Assembly: GCA_905198835.1 (NCBI GenBank) | Contig: CAJKDY010000010.1 | Span: 1-64,000 of the forward strand | Length of the DNA stretch: 64,000 nucleotides | Source: an uncultured Eubacteriales bacterium | GTDB taxonomy: Bacteria > Bacillota > Clostridia > Oscillospirales > Oscillospiraceae | Reading direction: 5' to 3' | In this document: piece by piece, positions 15,747-24,857 of the stretch | Position numbering within the stretch: position 1 is the stretch's first letter | Layout: each line of letters starts with the position of its first letter | Notes under the pieces: generated by a model | The model's input: only the letters and a program-made list of their open reading frames with translations | Told to the model about the DNA's origin: nothing | Databases searched by the model: none | Position numbers and translations under genes: made by a program

Positions 15747-16726
15747 CTCTTCGACTCCTTTTTGGCGCTCTCGCGGCGGTTTTCGTCGGCCTCGTAGGCG
15801 GCGATGATGCGCTGGACGATGACGTGGCGGACCACGTCGCTACCCGTCAGGCGGCAGATGGCGATATCCTCCACGCCTTTGAGCACCCGCATGGCCTCCT
15901 TGAGGCCCGACTGCTTGTCCGCGGGCAGGTCGATCTGGGTCACGTCGCCGGTGATGACGATCTTACTACCAAAGCCCATGCGGGTAAGGAACATCTTCAT
16001 CTGCTCCCGGGAGGTGTTCTGTGCCTCGTCCAGGATGATAAAGCTGTCGTCCAGGGTACGACCACGCATATAGGCCAGAGGGGCCACTTCGATATTGCCC
16101 CGCTCCAGGTACTTCTGGTAGGTCTCCGGCCCCAGCATCTCAAAGAGCGCGTCGTAGAGGGGCCGCAGATAGGGGTCCACCTTAGATTGCAGATCACCCG
16201 GCAGAAAACCCAGACGCTCCCCGGCCTCTACGGCGGGGCGGGTCAGGATGATGCGGTTGACCTGCTTGTCCCGAAAGGCGGCCACGGCGGCGGCCACGGC
16301 CAGGTAGGTCTTGCCCGTGCCGGCGGGGCCCACACCCAGGGTGACGGCGTTTTTGGCGATGGCCTCCACATACTTCTTCTGGCCGATGGTCTTGGCCTTG
16401 ATGGGCTTTCCCTTGGCGGTGACGCATAGCACGTCGGCGGCGATCTCGCCGATCTTGTCCTCTGCCCCCGCCCGGACCAGCTCCAGCACATAGCGCACGG
16501 TCTGGTCGTTGATGGCCTCGCCCCGGGCAGACAGGGCCAGCAGGCCCTGGATGGCCTTGGTGCCCAGCAGCACGTCCTCCGCCTCGCCCGAGACCTTCAG
16601 CTCCGAGTCCCGGGAGACCACGCTGATGTGCAGGGCCTCCTCCAGAATGCGGATATTCTCGTCAAAGGAGCCAAAGAGGTTCACCGCCTCCTCCATGCGC
16701 TCCATGCTGATGCTCTGTTCGATCAT
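15743..16726 (-). CDS. phoH: PhoH-family ATPase
   Basis: A 327-residue PhoH-like protein. An N-terminal segment with RNA-binding (KH-like) character (about 1-110) precedes the ATPase core: Walker A GPAGTGKTYLAVA near residue 135 and Walker B DDSFIILDEAQNT near 225, followed by RMGFGSKIVITGDVTQIDLP. PhoH proteins are thought to act in RNA or ribosome quality control. It sits between yqfD and ybeY as in other Firmicutes, though here extra genes separate it from ybeY. The upstream gap to yqfD holds a palindromic repeat element. Confidence 0.93.
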   Translation of the reverse strand: MIEQSISMERMEEAVNLFGSFDENIRILEEALHISVVSRDSELKVSGEAEDVLLGTKAIQGLLALSARGEAINDQTVRYVLELVRAGAEDKIGEIAADVLCVTAKGKPIKAKTIGQKKYVEAIAKNAVTLGVGPAGTGKTYLAVAAAVAAFRDKQVNRIILTRPAVEAGERLGFLPGDLQSKVDPYLRPLYDALFEMLGPETYQKYLERGNIEVAPLAYMRGRTLDDSFIILDEAQNTSREQMKMFLTRMGFGSKIVITGDVTQIDLPADKQSGLKEAMRVLKGVEDIAICRLTGSDVVRHVIVQRIIAAYEADENRRESAKKESKR

Positions 16727-16759
16727 ACCGTCGTTCCTTTCTCTTTGGTATGCTTCAGG

Positions 16760-16884
16760 CTTCCCCCTGCAAGGGGGAAGCTGTCGCCGTAGGCGACTGA
16801 TGAGGGTGCCTTTCGTGGCTCAACAACGCCCCCCTCATCCGTCATGGCTTCGCCATGCCACCTTCCCCCCTCCAGGGGGGAAGG
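16760..16884. repeat. Large imperfect palindromic repeat element
   Basis: Two related arms face each other: 16760-16806 starts CTTCCCCCTGCAAGGGGGAAG and ends GATGAGGG; 16833-16884, read on the other strand, starts CCTTCCCCCCTGGAGGGGGG and ends GGATGAGGGG. Each arm has its own internal hairpins. This looks like a REP/MITE-type intergenic repeat; similar GGGGGAAGG...GATGAGGG units are, from memory, common between genes in Oscillospiraceae. Confidence 0.75.
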
Positions 16885-16910
16885 CAAGGGCCTGCGTGGG
16901 GGGCGCACCC

Positions 16911-18092
16911 CTACTCCTCTACGATCATCCCAATGTCCTGCTCGCACTCGGCCAGCAGGGTCACCACCAGCAGGCCGCCCTGAGTCTCGGTCTTGAAGTC
17001 CACCCGCTTGACCTCCGCCGGGTCGCACAGGGCGTCCAGCCGCTCCTGAAGCTCGCCCTTGAGTGCGTCGGTGGCCCGCTGGGGGTCCACCTCCCGGCTC
17101 TCGGTCTCATACTCCCGGCAGGTCTCCCGCCGTAGGGCGATGGGCAGGCCAAAGGGCGCAGTATGATATGTGACTATTTTATCATATCGGGCATAGGAAA
17201 TGCTACCCCTTTGCGGAAATTTTACGCCGTGGCCGAAAATTTCCAGGCTCCAGCGGGAGGTATCCCGGCCGGTATAGACCTTGGCGTCCCCGGTGAGGGG
17301 AATGGCGGCCTTGAGGGTGTGCCATGTCCTGGCCCGGACCCGGCCCGCCGCCCGGACCAGCATACCGCCCATGTCCCCTTGGTAGTATTCCGGCTCCTTG
17401 AAATCCACCCAGCTACCGATGAGGGTGTCCCCCGCCGCCACGGTCTGGCCACGCTGGGCCAGCTGCTCGCCCCGGGTCACGTCGATCCGGGTGATGATGC
17501 CGGGGTATTTTGCCACGATGTGGGCGCTCTGGTCCTCCTCCACCAGCTCCGGCCTGGGCGTCCCCTCCCGCACCAGCACCTCGCACACCGTGCCCCGGAC
17601 GTTGATGCTCATCCAGGAGAGTTCGGGCAGCTCCAGCAGCACCTCATGGCCGATCTGGCGCACATCAAGGCCGGGGCCAAAGGCGCCGGGCTTGACGCCC
17701 CGGGCCCGGAGCTGGCTCAAAATGGCCCCGGTGGACACGCTCTGGTTGCCCGACACCCGCACCGTCAGCACGAACCGGCTCATGATCCCCACGGCGGCCA
17801 GACACACAGCCAGCCCCGCCAGCAGCGCCCAGCGGTAACGAAGGCGCCAAAAAAGCCCAGGCAGGCCGCCCCTCCGCAGCAGTCGGGCCGTCCACGGCCC
17901 CTCCTGAGCCACAGCGCGGAGCTTGGGCCAGGTCAAAAAGGAGGTCCGGCAGGTCCAGCGGCCATCATCGTGCTTCTTCACCGCCCAAAAGCCCAGGTTT
18001 TTTCGGGCGCAGAGGTTGAAAAACTCCTCGATTGCCTCGCCGGTCAGCTCCAGCTCTACCCAGCCCCGCACCCCATCTGCCGCTCGCTGCAT
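16911..18092 (-). CDS. yqfD: Sporulation protein YqfD
   Basis: A 393-residue protein of the YqfD/SpoIV-associated family. The N-terminal soluble part (WVELELTGEAIEEFFNLCAR) is followed by one membrane span (about 88-110, RYRWALLAGLAVCLAAVGIM) and a long extracytoplasmic domain with VRVSGNQSVSTGAILSQLRA and the family-typical IITRIDVTRGEQLAQRGQTV. In B. subtilis yqfD is expressed in the mother cell under sigma E; its exact role is unclear. It starts 12 bases after yqfC, as in other spore formers. Confidence 0.9.
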   Translation of the reverse strand: MQRAADGVRGWVELELTGEAIEEFFNLCARKNLGFWAVKKHDDGRWTCRTSFLTWPKLRAVAQEGPWTARLLRRGGLPGLFWRLRYRWALLAGLAVCLAAVGIMSRFVLTVRVSGNQSVSTGAILSQLRARGVKPGAFGPGLDVRQIGHEVLLELPELSWMSINVRGTVCEVLVREGTPRPELVEEDQSAHIVAKYPGIITRIDVTRGEQLAQRGQTVAAGDTLIGSWVDFKEPEYYQGDMGGMLVRAAGRVRARTWHTLKAAIPLTGDAKVYTGRDTSRWSLEIFGHGVKFPQRGSISYARYDKIVTYHTAPFGLPIALRRETCREYETESREVDPQRATDALKGELQERLDALCDPAEVKRVDFKTETQGGLLVVTLLAECEQDIGMIVEE

Positions 18093-18104
18093 CCCACGTC
18101 CCTC

Positions 18105-18386
18105 CTATTCCAGCTCTACCGACACAATGCGCCCGGTGATGAGCAGCTCCTGCCGGTTCATCGTCCCAAGCTCCAGCCCCAGGCCCCGGACCCGTACCGT
18201 CAGCGGCCCGGCGGCAATGTGTACGTCGGTGGGGTCGTAGGCCAAAATGCCCCGGTGGCGCTCGATGCGTAGCTGCCCATCGCCCACCAGCTCCATGCGG
18301 GGCATCCCCGCCACCGCGTCCGCGGGCAGCTGAAAAGCCCCCGCCAAAACCTCCGCCACGCCGCGTCTGCGGAGTTTCTTCTCCAT
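18105..18386 (-). CDS. yqfC: Sporulation protein YqfC (YabP/YqfC family)
   Basis: A 93-residue protein matching the YqfC pattern: LAGAFQLPADAVAGMPRMEL, then LRIERHRGILAYDPTDVHI and a C-terminal beta-rich end ITGRIVSVELE. I chose the ATG at 18386 (MEKKLRRRG), which fits the length of the family and has GGGGGTG upstream; a TTG at 18410 would add eight residues. It is the first gene of the yqfC-yqfD-phoH unit, normally switched on in the mother cell. Confidence 0.87.
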   Translation of the reverse strand: MEKKLRRRGVAEVLAGAFQLPADAVAGMPRMELVGDGQLRIERHRGILAYDPTDVHIAAGPLTVRVRGLGLELGTMNRQELLITGRIVSVELE

Positions 18387-18511
18387 GTCCCACACCCCCA
18401 GTCCAAACAAGCCTATGCGCCAGCTGGGTCCGCCATGCCCCAGCCTGTAACCAAACTGTTCCTTGCGCCGCCCCGGCCCAGGGCGTAGAATGAGGTCCAG
18501 AGGTGGTTTTC

Positions 18512-19312
18512 GTGAAAAAGTTATTCCTTTGGGCCATGCTGCTGGCCCTATGTTTGACGGCCTGTTCCCAGTCCCCGCAATCGGCGGCTACGCCAAGTCC
18601 CGCCCTCAGTCCCAGCCCAACAGCCGCCGCGCCCTCTCCCACGCCCACGTCCAGCCCTGCGCTCTCTCCCTCCGAAGAGCTCAAGGAGCTTTGGGGCTTT
18701 CCCATCGACGACACCCACGACGCCTTTGAGGTGGACACAGGTGGAAAACTGGGCACCGTGCTGGTGACGGTGGAGATCGAAACGATCGACGCGGAGGAAT
18801 ACCAGTTTTCCGTATGGACGAAGAATGATTTGAAAACGCCCCTGCAAACCATGACAGCAGAAAGCTACGGTGTTTTTCATAGGGGCGGCGCATTGGACGC
18901 CAACTTTGACGGCTATATGGATTTTGGCTATATGTACGCCATGGGCAATCAGCCTATGTATTATCACTATTGGATCTGGAACGAGGACGAGGGACAGTTC
19001 ATTCAGGAGCCGGAATTTGACCAGATCTCCATGCCGGATTTTGACCCGGAAACAGGGGTCATCTCCGGTTATGCTCGAAACGGGTTTGCCGGAGCGGCAG
19101 GGACAACGACCTTTCACCGCTGGATAGACGGCAAACTGACCTGTATCCGTAAAATTGAAACTTGTCCCTATGGAGGGGACATAGACAATGTATGCCTTAC
19201 CGTAGAGGAGCCTGTGGACGGCGTGTTGACAGTCATATATCAGCATGAGACCGACATAGGCACAGCGTTTGAGGAAGTTGAAAAATGGAGTGACCTCTCC
19301 TACCACGGCTGA
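18512..19312 (+). CDS. Lipoprotein with acidic repeat-like (XAC2610/VCBS-type) C-terminal domain
   Basis: A 266-residue lipoprotein. The signal peptide ends in a lipobox LTAC (cysteine near residue 17), followed by a Pro/Ser/Thr linker (about 18-55). The globular part has the FxG-type segment GGALDANFDGYMDFGYMYA, resembling the DxNxDGxxD calcium-loop of XAC2610/VCBS-like domains found in Clostridia surface lipoproteins. I use the GTG at 18512, 8 bases after AGAGG; a GTG at 18503 is in frame but too close to it. A possible promoter (TTGCGC at 18463, TAGAAT at 18486, 17-base spacer) lies just upstream. Role unknown, presumably on the outer face of the membrane. Confidence 0.78.
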   Translation: MKKLFLWAMLLALCLTACSQSPQSAATPSPALSPSPTAAAPSPTPTSSPALSPSEELKELWGFPIDDTHDAFEVDTGGKLGTVLVTVEIETIDAEEYQFSVWTKNDLKTPLQTMTAESYGVFHRGGALDANFDGYMDFGYMYAMGNQPMYYHYWIWNEDEGQFIQEPEFDQISMPDFDPETGVISGYARNGFAGAAGTTTFHRWIDGKLTCIRKIETCPYGGDIDNVCLTVEEPVDGVLTVIYQHETDIGTAFEEVEKWSDLSYHG

Positions 19313-19364
19313 CATAGGGTCAAGCCCCCGGCGCATACACTCCCTGAGCGGGAGGTGACGGTCT

Positions 19365-20531
19365 ATGTGGTGGCGGGTCTTTCGGTCCAAATACGCCCGG
19401 GATCTGAGTCTGGGCACAGCCCTGGCGCTGACTACCCTGGGTTTTATCCTGTTCCCCAAGGAGTGCGTGGCGGCGGCCAAGACGGGGCTGGAGCTGTGTT
19501 ACAACGTCATCATCCCCTCCCTGCTGCCCTTTTTCGTGCTGGCTTCTCTGGTGGTGGACTTAGGGCTGGCGGGCTATCTGGGCCGGGCCCTGGAGGGCTT
19601 TATGCGCCCGTTGTTCCGGGTAGGGGGCGCTTGTGCCAGCGCGCTGGCCCTGGGCTTTGTGGGGGGCTACCCCGTGGGGGCCCGGACGGCCATCTCCCTC
19701 TATCAGCAGGGCATGTGCACCCGCACGGAGGCCCAGCGGATGCTGGCCTTTTGCAACAACTCCGGTCCCGCCTTTATCCTGGGCGTGGTGGGCGCGGGGG
19801 TGTTTTCCAGCAGCCGGGTGGGCCTGCTTTTATACTTCACCCATATGCTGGCCTCCTGCCTTGTGGGCATGGTCTTTCGCTTTTACGGCCCCAAGGAGGA
19901 TACTGCCCGGCGCAACCCGCCGCCCATCCAGGCCAAGCGCTTCTCTACCGCCTTTACCCAGGCCGTCACCGGGGCTATGAGCTCTACGCTGAACATCTGC
20001 GCCTTTGTGATCTTCTTTACCGTCATTTTGCGGCTGCTGGCCCTTTCCGGGGTGCTGCCGGGAACGGCTATCCTGCTGGGCAAGGTGCTGGGGCCTCTGG
20101 GCCTCACGGAGAGCTGGTGCCAAAAGCTGCTCACCGGCGCGCTGGAGCTCACCTCCGGTGTGGCGGGCCTCAGCCAGGGAGGCACATTGGTAGGCAGCGT
20201 CTCCATGGCCGCCTTCATGCTGGGCTGGGCGGGGCTTTCCATCCACTGCCAGACCCTATCCTTCCTGGCCGACAGCGGCCTTTCCGCGGGGACCTACTTT
20301 GTGGGCAAGCTGCTCCACGGGGCCATCAGCGCCGCGCTGGTGTGGGTCTTTGCCCGGCTTTTCCCCCTGTCCGCCCCGGTGGGCGCAGTACTCAATCAGC
20401 AGGTGGAGGAGCTGTCCCAAGTGGATTTCGCCACGGCCCTCACAGGCTCTGTGACCCTATGCTGGCTGGTTTTGCTGCTTTTTTTCTTTTTCGCGATTTT
20501 TTGTAGAAAACGGAGAAAAGCTATGGTATAA
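19365..20531 (+). CDS. ylbJ: Sporulation integral membrane protein YlbJ
   Basis: A 388-residue polytopic protein of the nucleoside-recognition (Gate) family. The segments NVIIPSLLPFFVLASLVVDL, GFVGGYPVGARTAISLY, and FCNNSGPAFILGVVGAG are typical of YlbJ, which in B. subtilis is a sigma E-dependent membrane protein needed for full spore cortex/heat resistance. About eight membrane spans are visible, ending in a hydrophobic helix and a basic tail (CRKRRKAMV). GGGAGGTG precedes the ATG by 9 bases. SpoIIM/SpmA/SpmB proteins share the domain but are shorter. Confidence 0.85.
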   Translation: MWWRVFRSKYARDLSLGTALALTTLGFILFPKECVAAAKTGLELCYNVIIPSLLPFFVLASLVVDLGLAGYLGRALEGFMRPLFRVGGACASALALGFVGGYPVGARTAISLYQQGMCTRTEAQRMLAFCNNSGPAFILGVVGAGVFSSSRVGLLLYFTHMLASCLVGMVFRFYGPKEDTARRNPPPIQAKRFSTAFTQAVTGAMSSTLNICAFVIFFTVILRLLALSGVLPGTAILLGKVLGPLGLTESWCQKLLTGALELTSGVAGLSQGGTLVGSVSMAAFMLGWAGLSIHCQTLSFLADSGLSAGTYFVGKLLHGAISAALVWVFARLFPLSAPVGAVLNQQVEELSQVDFATALTGSVTLCWLVLLLFFFFAIFCRKRRKAMV

Positions 20532-20567
20532 TGGTCGTAACATCCACCGAAGAAGGGAGCCTCTCCC

Positions 20568-20777
20568 ATGCTGTTTGAAACAAAGATCGAGCCCCTGTGC
20601 ACCTACTGTGCCCGGGGTATCCCGCTGGAGGACGGCCAGGTGGCCTGCCCCAAGCGGGGCATCGTCTCGCCGGGCTGGTCCTGCGGCAAGTTCCGCTACG
20701 ACCCCTTGAAGCGCGTCCCTCCCCGCCCCGCCGCTCCCAAAGCGCCGGAACTGACGGCAGAGGACTTTGAGCTGTAA
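20568..20777 (+). CDS. Conserved small Cys-rich protein (69 aa)
   Basis: A 69-residue protein with four cysteines arranged CTYCARG ... CPKRGIVSPGWSCGKFRYDPLK, suggesting a small zinc-ribbon-like fold, followed by a Pro-rich stretch and acidic end (ELTAEDFEL). I believe this is a conserved hypothetical of Clostridia but cannot name a function. GAAGGGAG lies upstream of the ATG, a TATAAT overlaps the ylbJ stop (20526), and a strong terminator follows, so it is a short independent gene. Confidence 0.75.
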   Translation: MLFETKIEPLCTYCARGIPLEDGQVACPKRGIVSPGWSCGKFRYDPLKRVPPRPAAPKAPELTAEDFEL

Positions 20778-20789
20778 CGGCGCGAAAAC

Positions 20790-20826
20790 GCGCGCGGCCC
20801 ACTTGGGCCGCGCGCTTATTTTTTGT
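20790..20826 (+). terminator. Intrinsic terminator after the Cys-rich gene
   Basis: GC-rich stem GCGCGCGGCCC / GGGCCGCGCGC followed by TTATTTTTTG. Confidence 0.85.
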
Positions 20827-20896
20827 GGCACTCTCCAATTCTCTGGGCACATCTTTGACGTATCCCACAAAAACAAAAGTACTTTTATAAAGTTTC

Positions 20897-20925
20897 TTGA
20901 CATTACTAATAAGCCATGCTATGAT
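20897..20925 (+). promoter_or_regulatory. Promoter of the pectate lyase gene
   Basis: TTGACA (20897-20902), 17-base spacer, TATGAT (20920-20925), about 60 bases before the ATG. Confidence 0.75.
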
Positions 20926-20988
20926 GAGGGTGACTTATGGAAAATATCTTCCCAAAAGTTTTCCGGCGTAGAAATGGAGGGGGTCTTT

Positions 20989-23577
20989 ATGAAAAAGTCT
21001 TGGAAGCGGTATTGGGCGGCGGCGCTGGTGTTCGCGCTGATCCTGACGCTGCCTGCGGCCACGGCGGGCGCGGCGGAGGATCTGACCATCACCGAGGCCG
21101 CGGGCTGGCTGGAGAGTGCCTACGTCAAGTTCACCGGCTCCGCCGGGCGCTACAACGTCTATGTGGCCCCCCAGGGCGGAGCGTATGCCAAGCTGGACGA
21201 CGAGCTAGTACGCAGCTACGACGGCTATTACCGTGCCGACGCGCTGGGGCTGGCCGCGGGGACGTACACCATGAAGGTGGTCCCGGTGGTGGATGGCACG
21301 GAGGTCGCCGCCAACGCCGTGGAATCCCAGGCTCTCACCGTGGAAAACTACGTCCGGGAGGGCTTCGCCTTCTCCCCAAACTCCCCCAACGGCGGCGCCG
21401 GCGTGGGCGCTTACAACGATGACGGCACGCTGAAGGCGGGCGCCCGGGTCATCTACGTCACCGACGGCAACAAGGACACCCTGACCGTCCCCGGCCTCAA
21501 TTATAACGGCCAGCAAGCCGTGGGCCTGGCCAAGATCCTCCACGCTCTGGAAAAGGACCAGTCCACCCCCATCGCCATCCGCATCCTGGGCAAGGTGAGC
21601 GACCCGGACGGCATCCTGCAGGGCGGGGCCGCCAATGAGTTTGGGGCCGACGCCCACACCGCCCAGATCGTGAAGGTAAAGAACTTCACCCTGGAGGGTG
21701 TTGGCGACGACGCGGTCATTCACGGCTGGGTCATCACCTTCAAGCGTAGCAACAACATCGAGGTCCGCAACCTGGCCACCATGTGGGGCGGCGAAGGGGG
21801 CGAGGGCTCCTCCTTCGTGCTGGAGGACCAGAACTTCAACAGCTGGTTCCACAACATCGACTTCTTCTACAACGCCCCGGGCAAGGACGCCGATCAGGTC
21901 AAGGGGGACGGCACCATCGACATCAAAAAGAAGTCCAGCTACTGCACCATTTCCTACAACCACATGTGGGACATCGGCAAGACCTGCGTCTCCGGCGGCC
22001 CCGACGAGGTAAAGAACTTTGACAAGCCCGAGTGGTGCCAGCTCTATGTTACCTATCACCACAACTGGTTTGACCACACCGACTCCCGCCATCCCCGGTG
22101 CGTGGTAGGCTCCAACCATGTCTATAACAACTACTATGACGGCTGCGGGGACTACGGCATCGGCGCGGCCATGTGCACCTCGGTCTTCTCGGAGAACAAC
22201 TACTTCCGCAATGTACCCCGGCCCATGATCATCGGCACCCAGGGCAGCGAATGCTGGGATGGCGAGACCCAGAGCTATAAGACCAAGGGCAGCCTCTCCG
22301 GCCAGGGCGGCGGCATCATCAAGTCCTATGGGGACGAATTCGTCACGCCCCGCCGCCTCTACTTCCACGACGATCCCTTCCTGGCCGCGGGCACCATCCA
22401 TGAGGGGCAGTTTGACGCCTACAGAGCCCAGACCCGGGACAAGCAGGTCCCCGACACCATCCAGGCCAAGACCGCCTCCAAGATCGGCACGACCTATGAA
22501 AAATACGGCACCTACAATAATTTCGACACCGATCCCGCCATCATGTATCCCTATACACCCCACACTGCCGACCAGGTGGTGGAGGTAGTCACCGCCACTG
22601 CCGGGCGCATGAACGGCGGCGACTTCAAGTGGACCTTCAACAACGCTGTAGACGATCCGCTGAAGGCGCTGAACACCGAGATGCAGGCTGCCATTCAGAA
22701 CTATGAATCTCCCCTTAAGGCCGTGGCCTTCGGCGATGTGCCCGTTGAGCCGGGGGAGAAGCCCCCGGTGGTGGACCCCACCCCTTCGCCTTCCCCCTCC
22801 CCCACGCCTTCTCCCATCACCCCACCCGGCGAGATGAAGAAGATCCCCGTGGACACTACCACGCTGGCTAGAGACTGGAACGGCGGTCAGGCCATGGATA
22901 AGGATGTCGTCTCCGCTGACGGCTACGTCCGCTGCTACAAGGGCAACAATGGCTATAAGGGCGACGCTTTCTCTGTGGGCGATCTCACCGCTACCCGGGG
23001 CTACCAGGTCAAGGGCACAGGCCGGTCCTTCTGCATTCTCCCGGAGACCGCCTGCGATTTGACCATCTATTTCTATAACAGTGACGTTATCGAGGCAAAC
23101 AACAAGGCCCTGGCCCTTTACACCACGGACCTGAGCACTCCCGTGGCCACCTATCTCCCCGCCGCCAGCGGCAACAACGCCTACACCTACCGCTTTACCC
23201 AGGTGGGCTCGCCCCTCTATATCGCCAGCGCCGGAGGGGATATTTATCTCGCGGGCATCCAGGTGACCGCCGTGGCGGCTCCGCCCGCCGCCAGCGGCAC
23301 CCTGGGCAGCGGAGAGGAGTTTACCTGGCGCGTGAACAGTGAGGATACCCTGACCCTCACCCCCAAACCGGAGACGGCGCCGGACAGCCAGGATACCGTC
23401 TTTGCCGCCACCTGGTCCCAGGATGGCCGTTTCCTGGGCGTCCAGATCCTCCAGGACGTCGCCCAGGGCGCTACCGCCCAACTCCAGGAGGGCTGGCACA
23501 CGGTAAAGCTCATGTGGACGGACCGTCTTCTGGCTCCGCGCTGCTCCGCCGCCCAGGGCACAAAGGCCCAGGATTAG
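20989..23577 (+). CDS. Secreted pectate lyase (polysaccharide lyase family 1 type)
   Basis: An 862-residue secreted protein. Signal peptide about 1-28 (RYWAAALVFALILTLPAATA), then a roughly 110-residue beta-rich domain, then the parallel beta-helix lyase (about 125-555). In the lyase, NNIEVRNLATMWGGEGG and the strongly conserved HHNWFDHTDSRHPRCVVGSN, NHVYNNYYDGCGDYG and SVFSENNYFRNVPRP are the family 1 signatures, with the arginine of DSRHPR the likely catalytic base. A Pro/Ser/Thr linker (PTPSPSPSPTPSP, about 590-610) leads to a C-terminal domain of about 250 residues that may bind carbohydrate. The ATG at 20989 has GGAGGGGG upstream and begins a good signal peptide. It would cleave pectin outside the cell; no pectin transport genes are adjacent. 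Confidence 0.88.
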   Translation: MKKSWKRYWAAALVFALILTLPAATAGAAEDLTITEAAGWLESAYVKFTGSAGRYNVYVAPQGGAYAKLDDELVRSYDGYYRADALGLAAGTYTMKVVPVVDGTEVAANAVESQALTVENYVREGFAFSPNSPNGGAGVGAYNDDGTLKAGARVIYVTDGNKDTLTVPGLNYNGQQAVGLAKILHALEKDQSTPIAIRILGKVSDPDGILQGGAANEFGADAHTAQIVKVKNFTLEGVGDDAVIHGWVITFKRSNNIEVRNLATMWGGEGGEGSSFVLEDQNFNSWFHNIDFFYNAPGKDADQVKGDGTIDIKKKSSYCTISYNHMWDIGKTCVSGGPDEVKNFDKPEWCQLYVTYHHNWFDHTDSRHPRCVVGSNHVYNNYYDGCGDYGIGAAMCTSVFSENNYFRNVPRPMIIGTQGSECWDGETQSYKTKGSLSGQGGGIIKSYGDEFVTPRRLYFHDDPFLAAGTIHEGQFDAYRAQTRDKQVPDTIQAKTASKIGTTYEKYGTYNNFDTDPAIMYPYTPHTADQVVEVVTATAGRMNGGDFKWTFNNAVDDPLKALNTEMQAAIQNYESPLKAVAFGDVPVEPGEKPPVVDPTPSPSPSPTPSPITPPGEMKKIPVDTTTLARDWNGGQAMDKDVVSADGYVRCYKGNNGYKGDAFSVGDLTATRGYQVKGTGRSFCILPETACDLTIYFYNSDVIEANNKALALYTTDLSTPVATYLPAASGNNAYTYRFTQVGSPLYIASAGGDIYLAGIQVTAVAAPPAASGTLGSGEEFTWRVNSEDTLTLTPKPETAPDSQDTVFAATWSQDGRFLGVQILQDVAQGATAQLQEGWHTVKLMWTDRLLAPRCSAAQGTKAQD

Positions 23578-23599
23578 ACCCTATCCCCTTTTGGAAAGG

Positions 23600-23635
23600 A
23601 AAGCGTGCGGCCCCCATGGGGGCCGCACGCTTTTT
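23600..23635. terminator. Bidirectional terminator
   Basis: AAAGCGTGCGGCCCCC / GGGGGCCGCACGC hairpin with T run, between the convergent pectate lyase and ROK genes. Confidence 0.88.
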
Positions 23636-23645
23636 ACCGGACCCG

Positions 23646-24782
23646 TCATACCTGACGGATAAATTCCTCGATGAAATGGAGTCCCGCGCCCAGGCTGTTG
23701 GCCTGGTCATGGTGACGACAGATGGAGATGTCCGGACAGATCGCGCGGTCCGGATCCTGGGCCTGGAGCCGGGCCTTCAGCGACTCCATGTGCCCTTGCA
23801 GGAAGGGCGAGAGCTTGCCGCCCAAGACGATGGGGCAATCCAGGGTCATGCGGATGTTGCCCAAAGCCAGGGCAAGGGTGTCCAAATACCGCTCCCACAG
23901 CGCCTTGCACACGGTATCTCCGCTGTCCATTTGGGCAAAGAATTCCCCCAGCGACAGCCCCAGGTCGTCGGACAGCCGGGCGGTAGAGCAGTAGGCCTCC
24001 AAGCAGCCCTTCCGACCGCAGCTGCACAGCGCGCCGCCGGGATGGACGCAGATATGGCCAAACTCCGCCGAGCGGCCATTTTGGCCCAGGTAGGCCCCGC
24101 CGGAGAATAAGATCGCGCCGCCCACGCCACGGCCCAGGCTCACATAGGCCATGGGCTGATCCGCCGGTCTGCCCCAAGCCTGGGCGTAACCTCCGGCGTT
24201 GGCGTCGTTGACCACATGGGTGGGGTACGGGATCGCCCCGGTGAGAGCCGCCGCCGGCACGTTCCGAAGACCTAAAGTCGGTGCCCAGGCAATGACGTCC
24301 TCTCCGGCGGAGACGATGCCCGGCACCGTCAGCCCCACGCCCAGCAGCCGCGCCCGGTCCAGACCCGCGTGGTCAATAAAGTCCTCCACCGTCCGGGCCA
24401 GCTCCCCAGCGTAGTCTCCATCCAGCCGGAAGGGCCGGGCCACAGCCTGGAAGTCCAAGGTCTGGGCCAGCAGATCCAGCGCCACCAACCGGATATGGTG
24501 GGCCGAAAGCTCCACCCCCACAGCCCACCGGGCCCCCGCCGTGACCTGCAGGATCCGGGGCGGGCGGCCGCCGCTGGAGTCTCCCAGCCGGTCATTGTCA
24601 ACAAGCCCCAAGGCCATCAGCTCGCTCAAATTCTGGGTCAGCGTGGGCAGGCTCATGCCCAGGGCCAGGGCCAGCTCCTGCTTCTTGACACCTTGGGGCG
24701 CTTGGAACAGTAAGTACTGAAAGACCCGATTCCGGTTGATGCGCCGCAGGTCGGCGGTGTTGTGGGAGGCGGGTTTTGGCAT
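23646..24782 (-). CDS. ROK-family transcriptional regulator
   Basis: A 378-residue NagC/XylR-type protein. The N-terminal winged helix (about 8-75) contains RINRNRVFQYLLFQAPQGVK and ELALALGMSLPTLTQNLSEL. The ROK sugar-kinase-like domain follows, with GVGLTVPGIVSAGEDVIAWA, the zinc site in CSCGRKGCLEAYCSTA and GRGVGGAILFSGGAYLGQNG. Such proteins repress sugar catabolic genes until a sugar ligand binds. The ATG at 24782 has GGAGAGG upstream; the longer frame crosses the typA terminator and is rejected. It is convergent with the pectate lyase gene, so a link to pectin or uronate use is possible but not shown. Confidence 0.88.
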   Translation of the reverse strand: MPKPASHNTADLRRINRNRVFQYLLFQAPQGVKKQELALALGMSLPTLTQNLSELMALGLVDNDRLGDSSGGRPPRILQVTAGARWAVGVELSAHHIRLVALDLLAQTLDFQAVARPFRLDGDYAGELARTVEDFIDHAGLDRARLLGVGLTVPGIVSAGEDVIAWAPTLGLRNVPAAALTGAIPYPTHVVNDANAGGYAQAWGRPADQPMAYVSLGRGVGGAILFSGGAYLGQNGRSAEFGHICVHPGGALCSCGRKGCLEAYCSTARLSDDLGLSLGEFFAQMDSGDTVCKALWERYLDTLALALGNIRMTLDCPIVLGGKLSPFLQGHMESLKARLQAQDPDRAICPDISICRHHDQANSLGAGLHFIEEFIRQV

Positions 24783-24857
24783 GGTGTGACCTCTCCTTTT
24801 ACAAAAGACTTTTTTAATATTATACCGTAGCTTTTCCAAAAAGTCATCTGCTTTTTG

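Noticed and set aside
21205..23499. 764-codon open frame on the minus strand
   Set aside because: Entirely antisense to the pectate lyase gene, repetitive Gly/Val/His composition, no ribosome binding site; a product of high GC.
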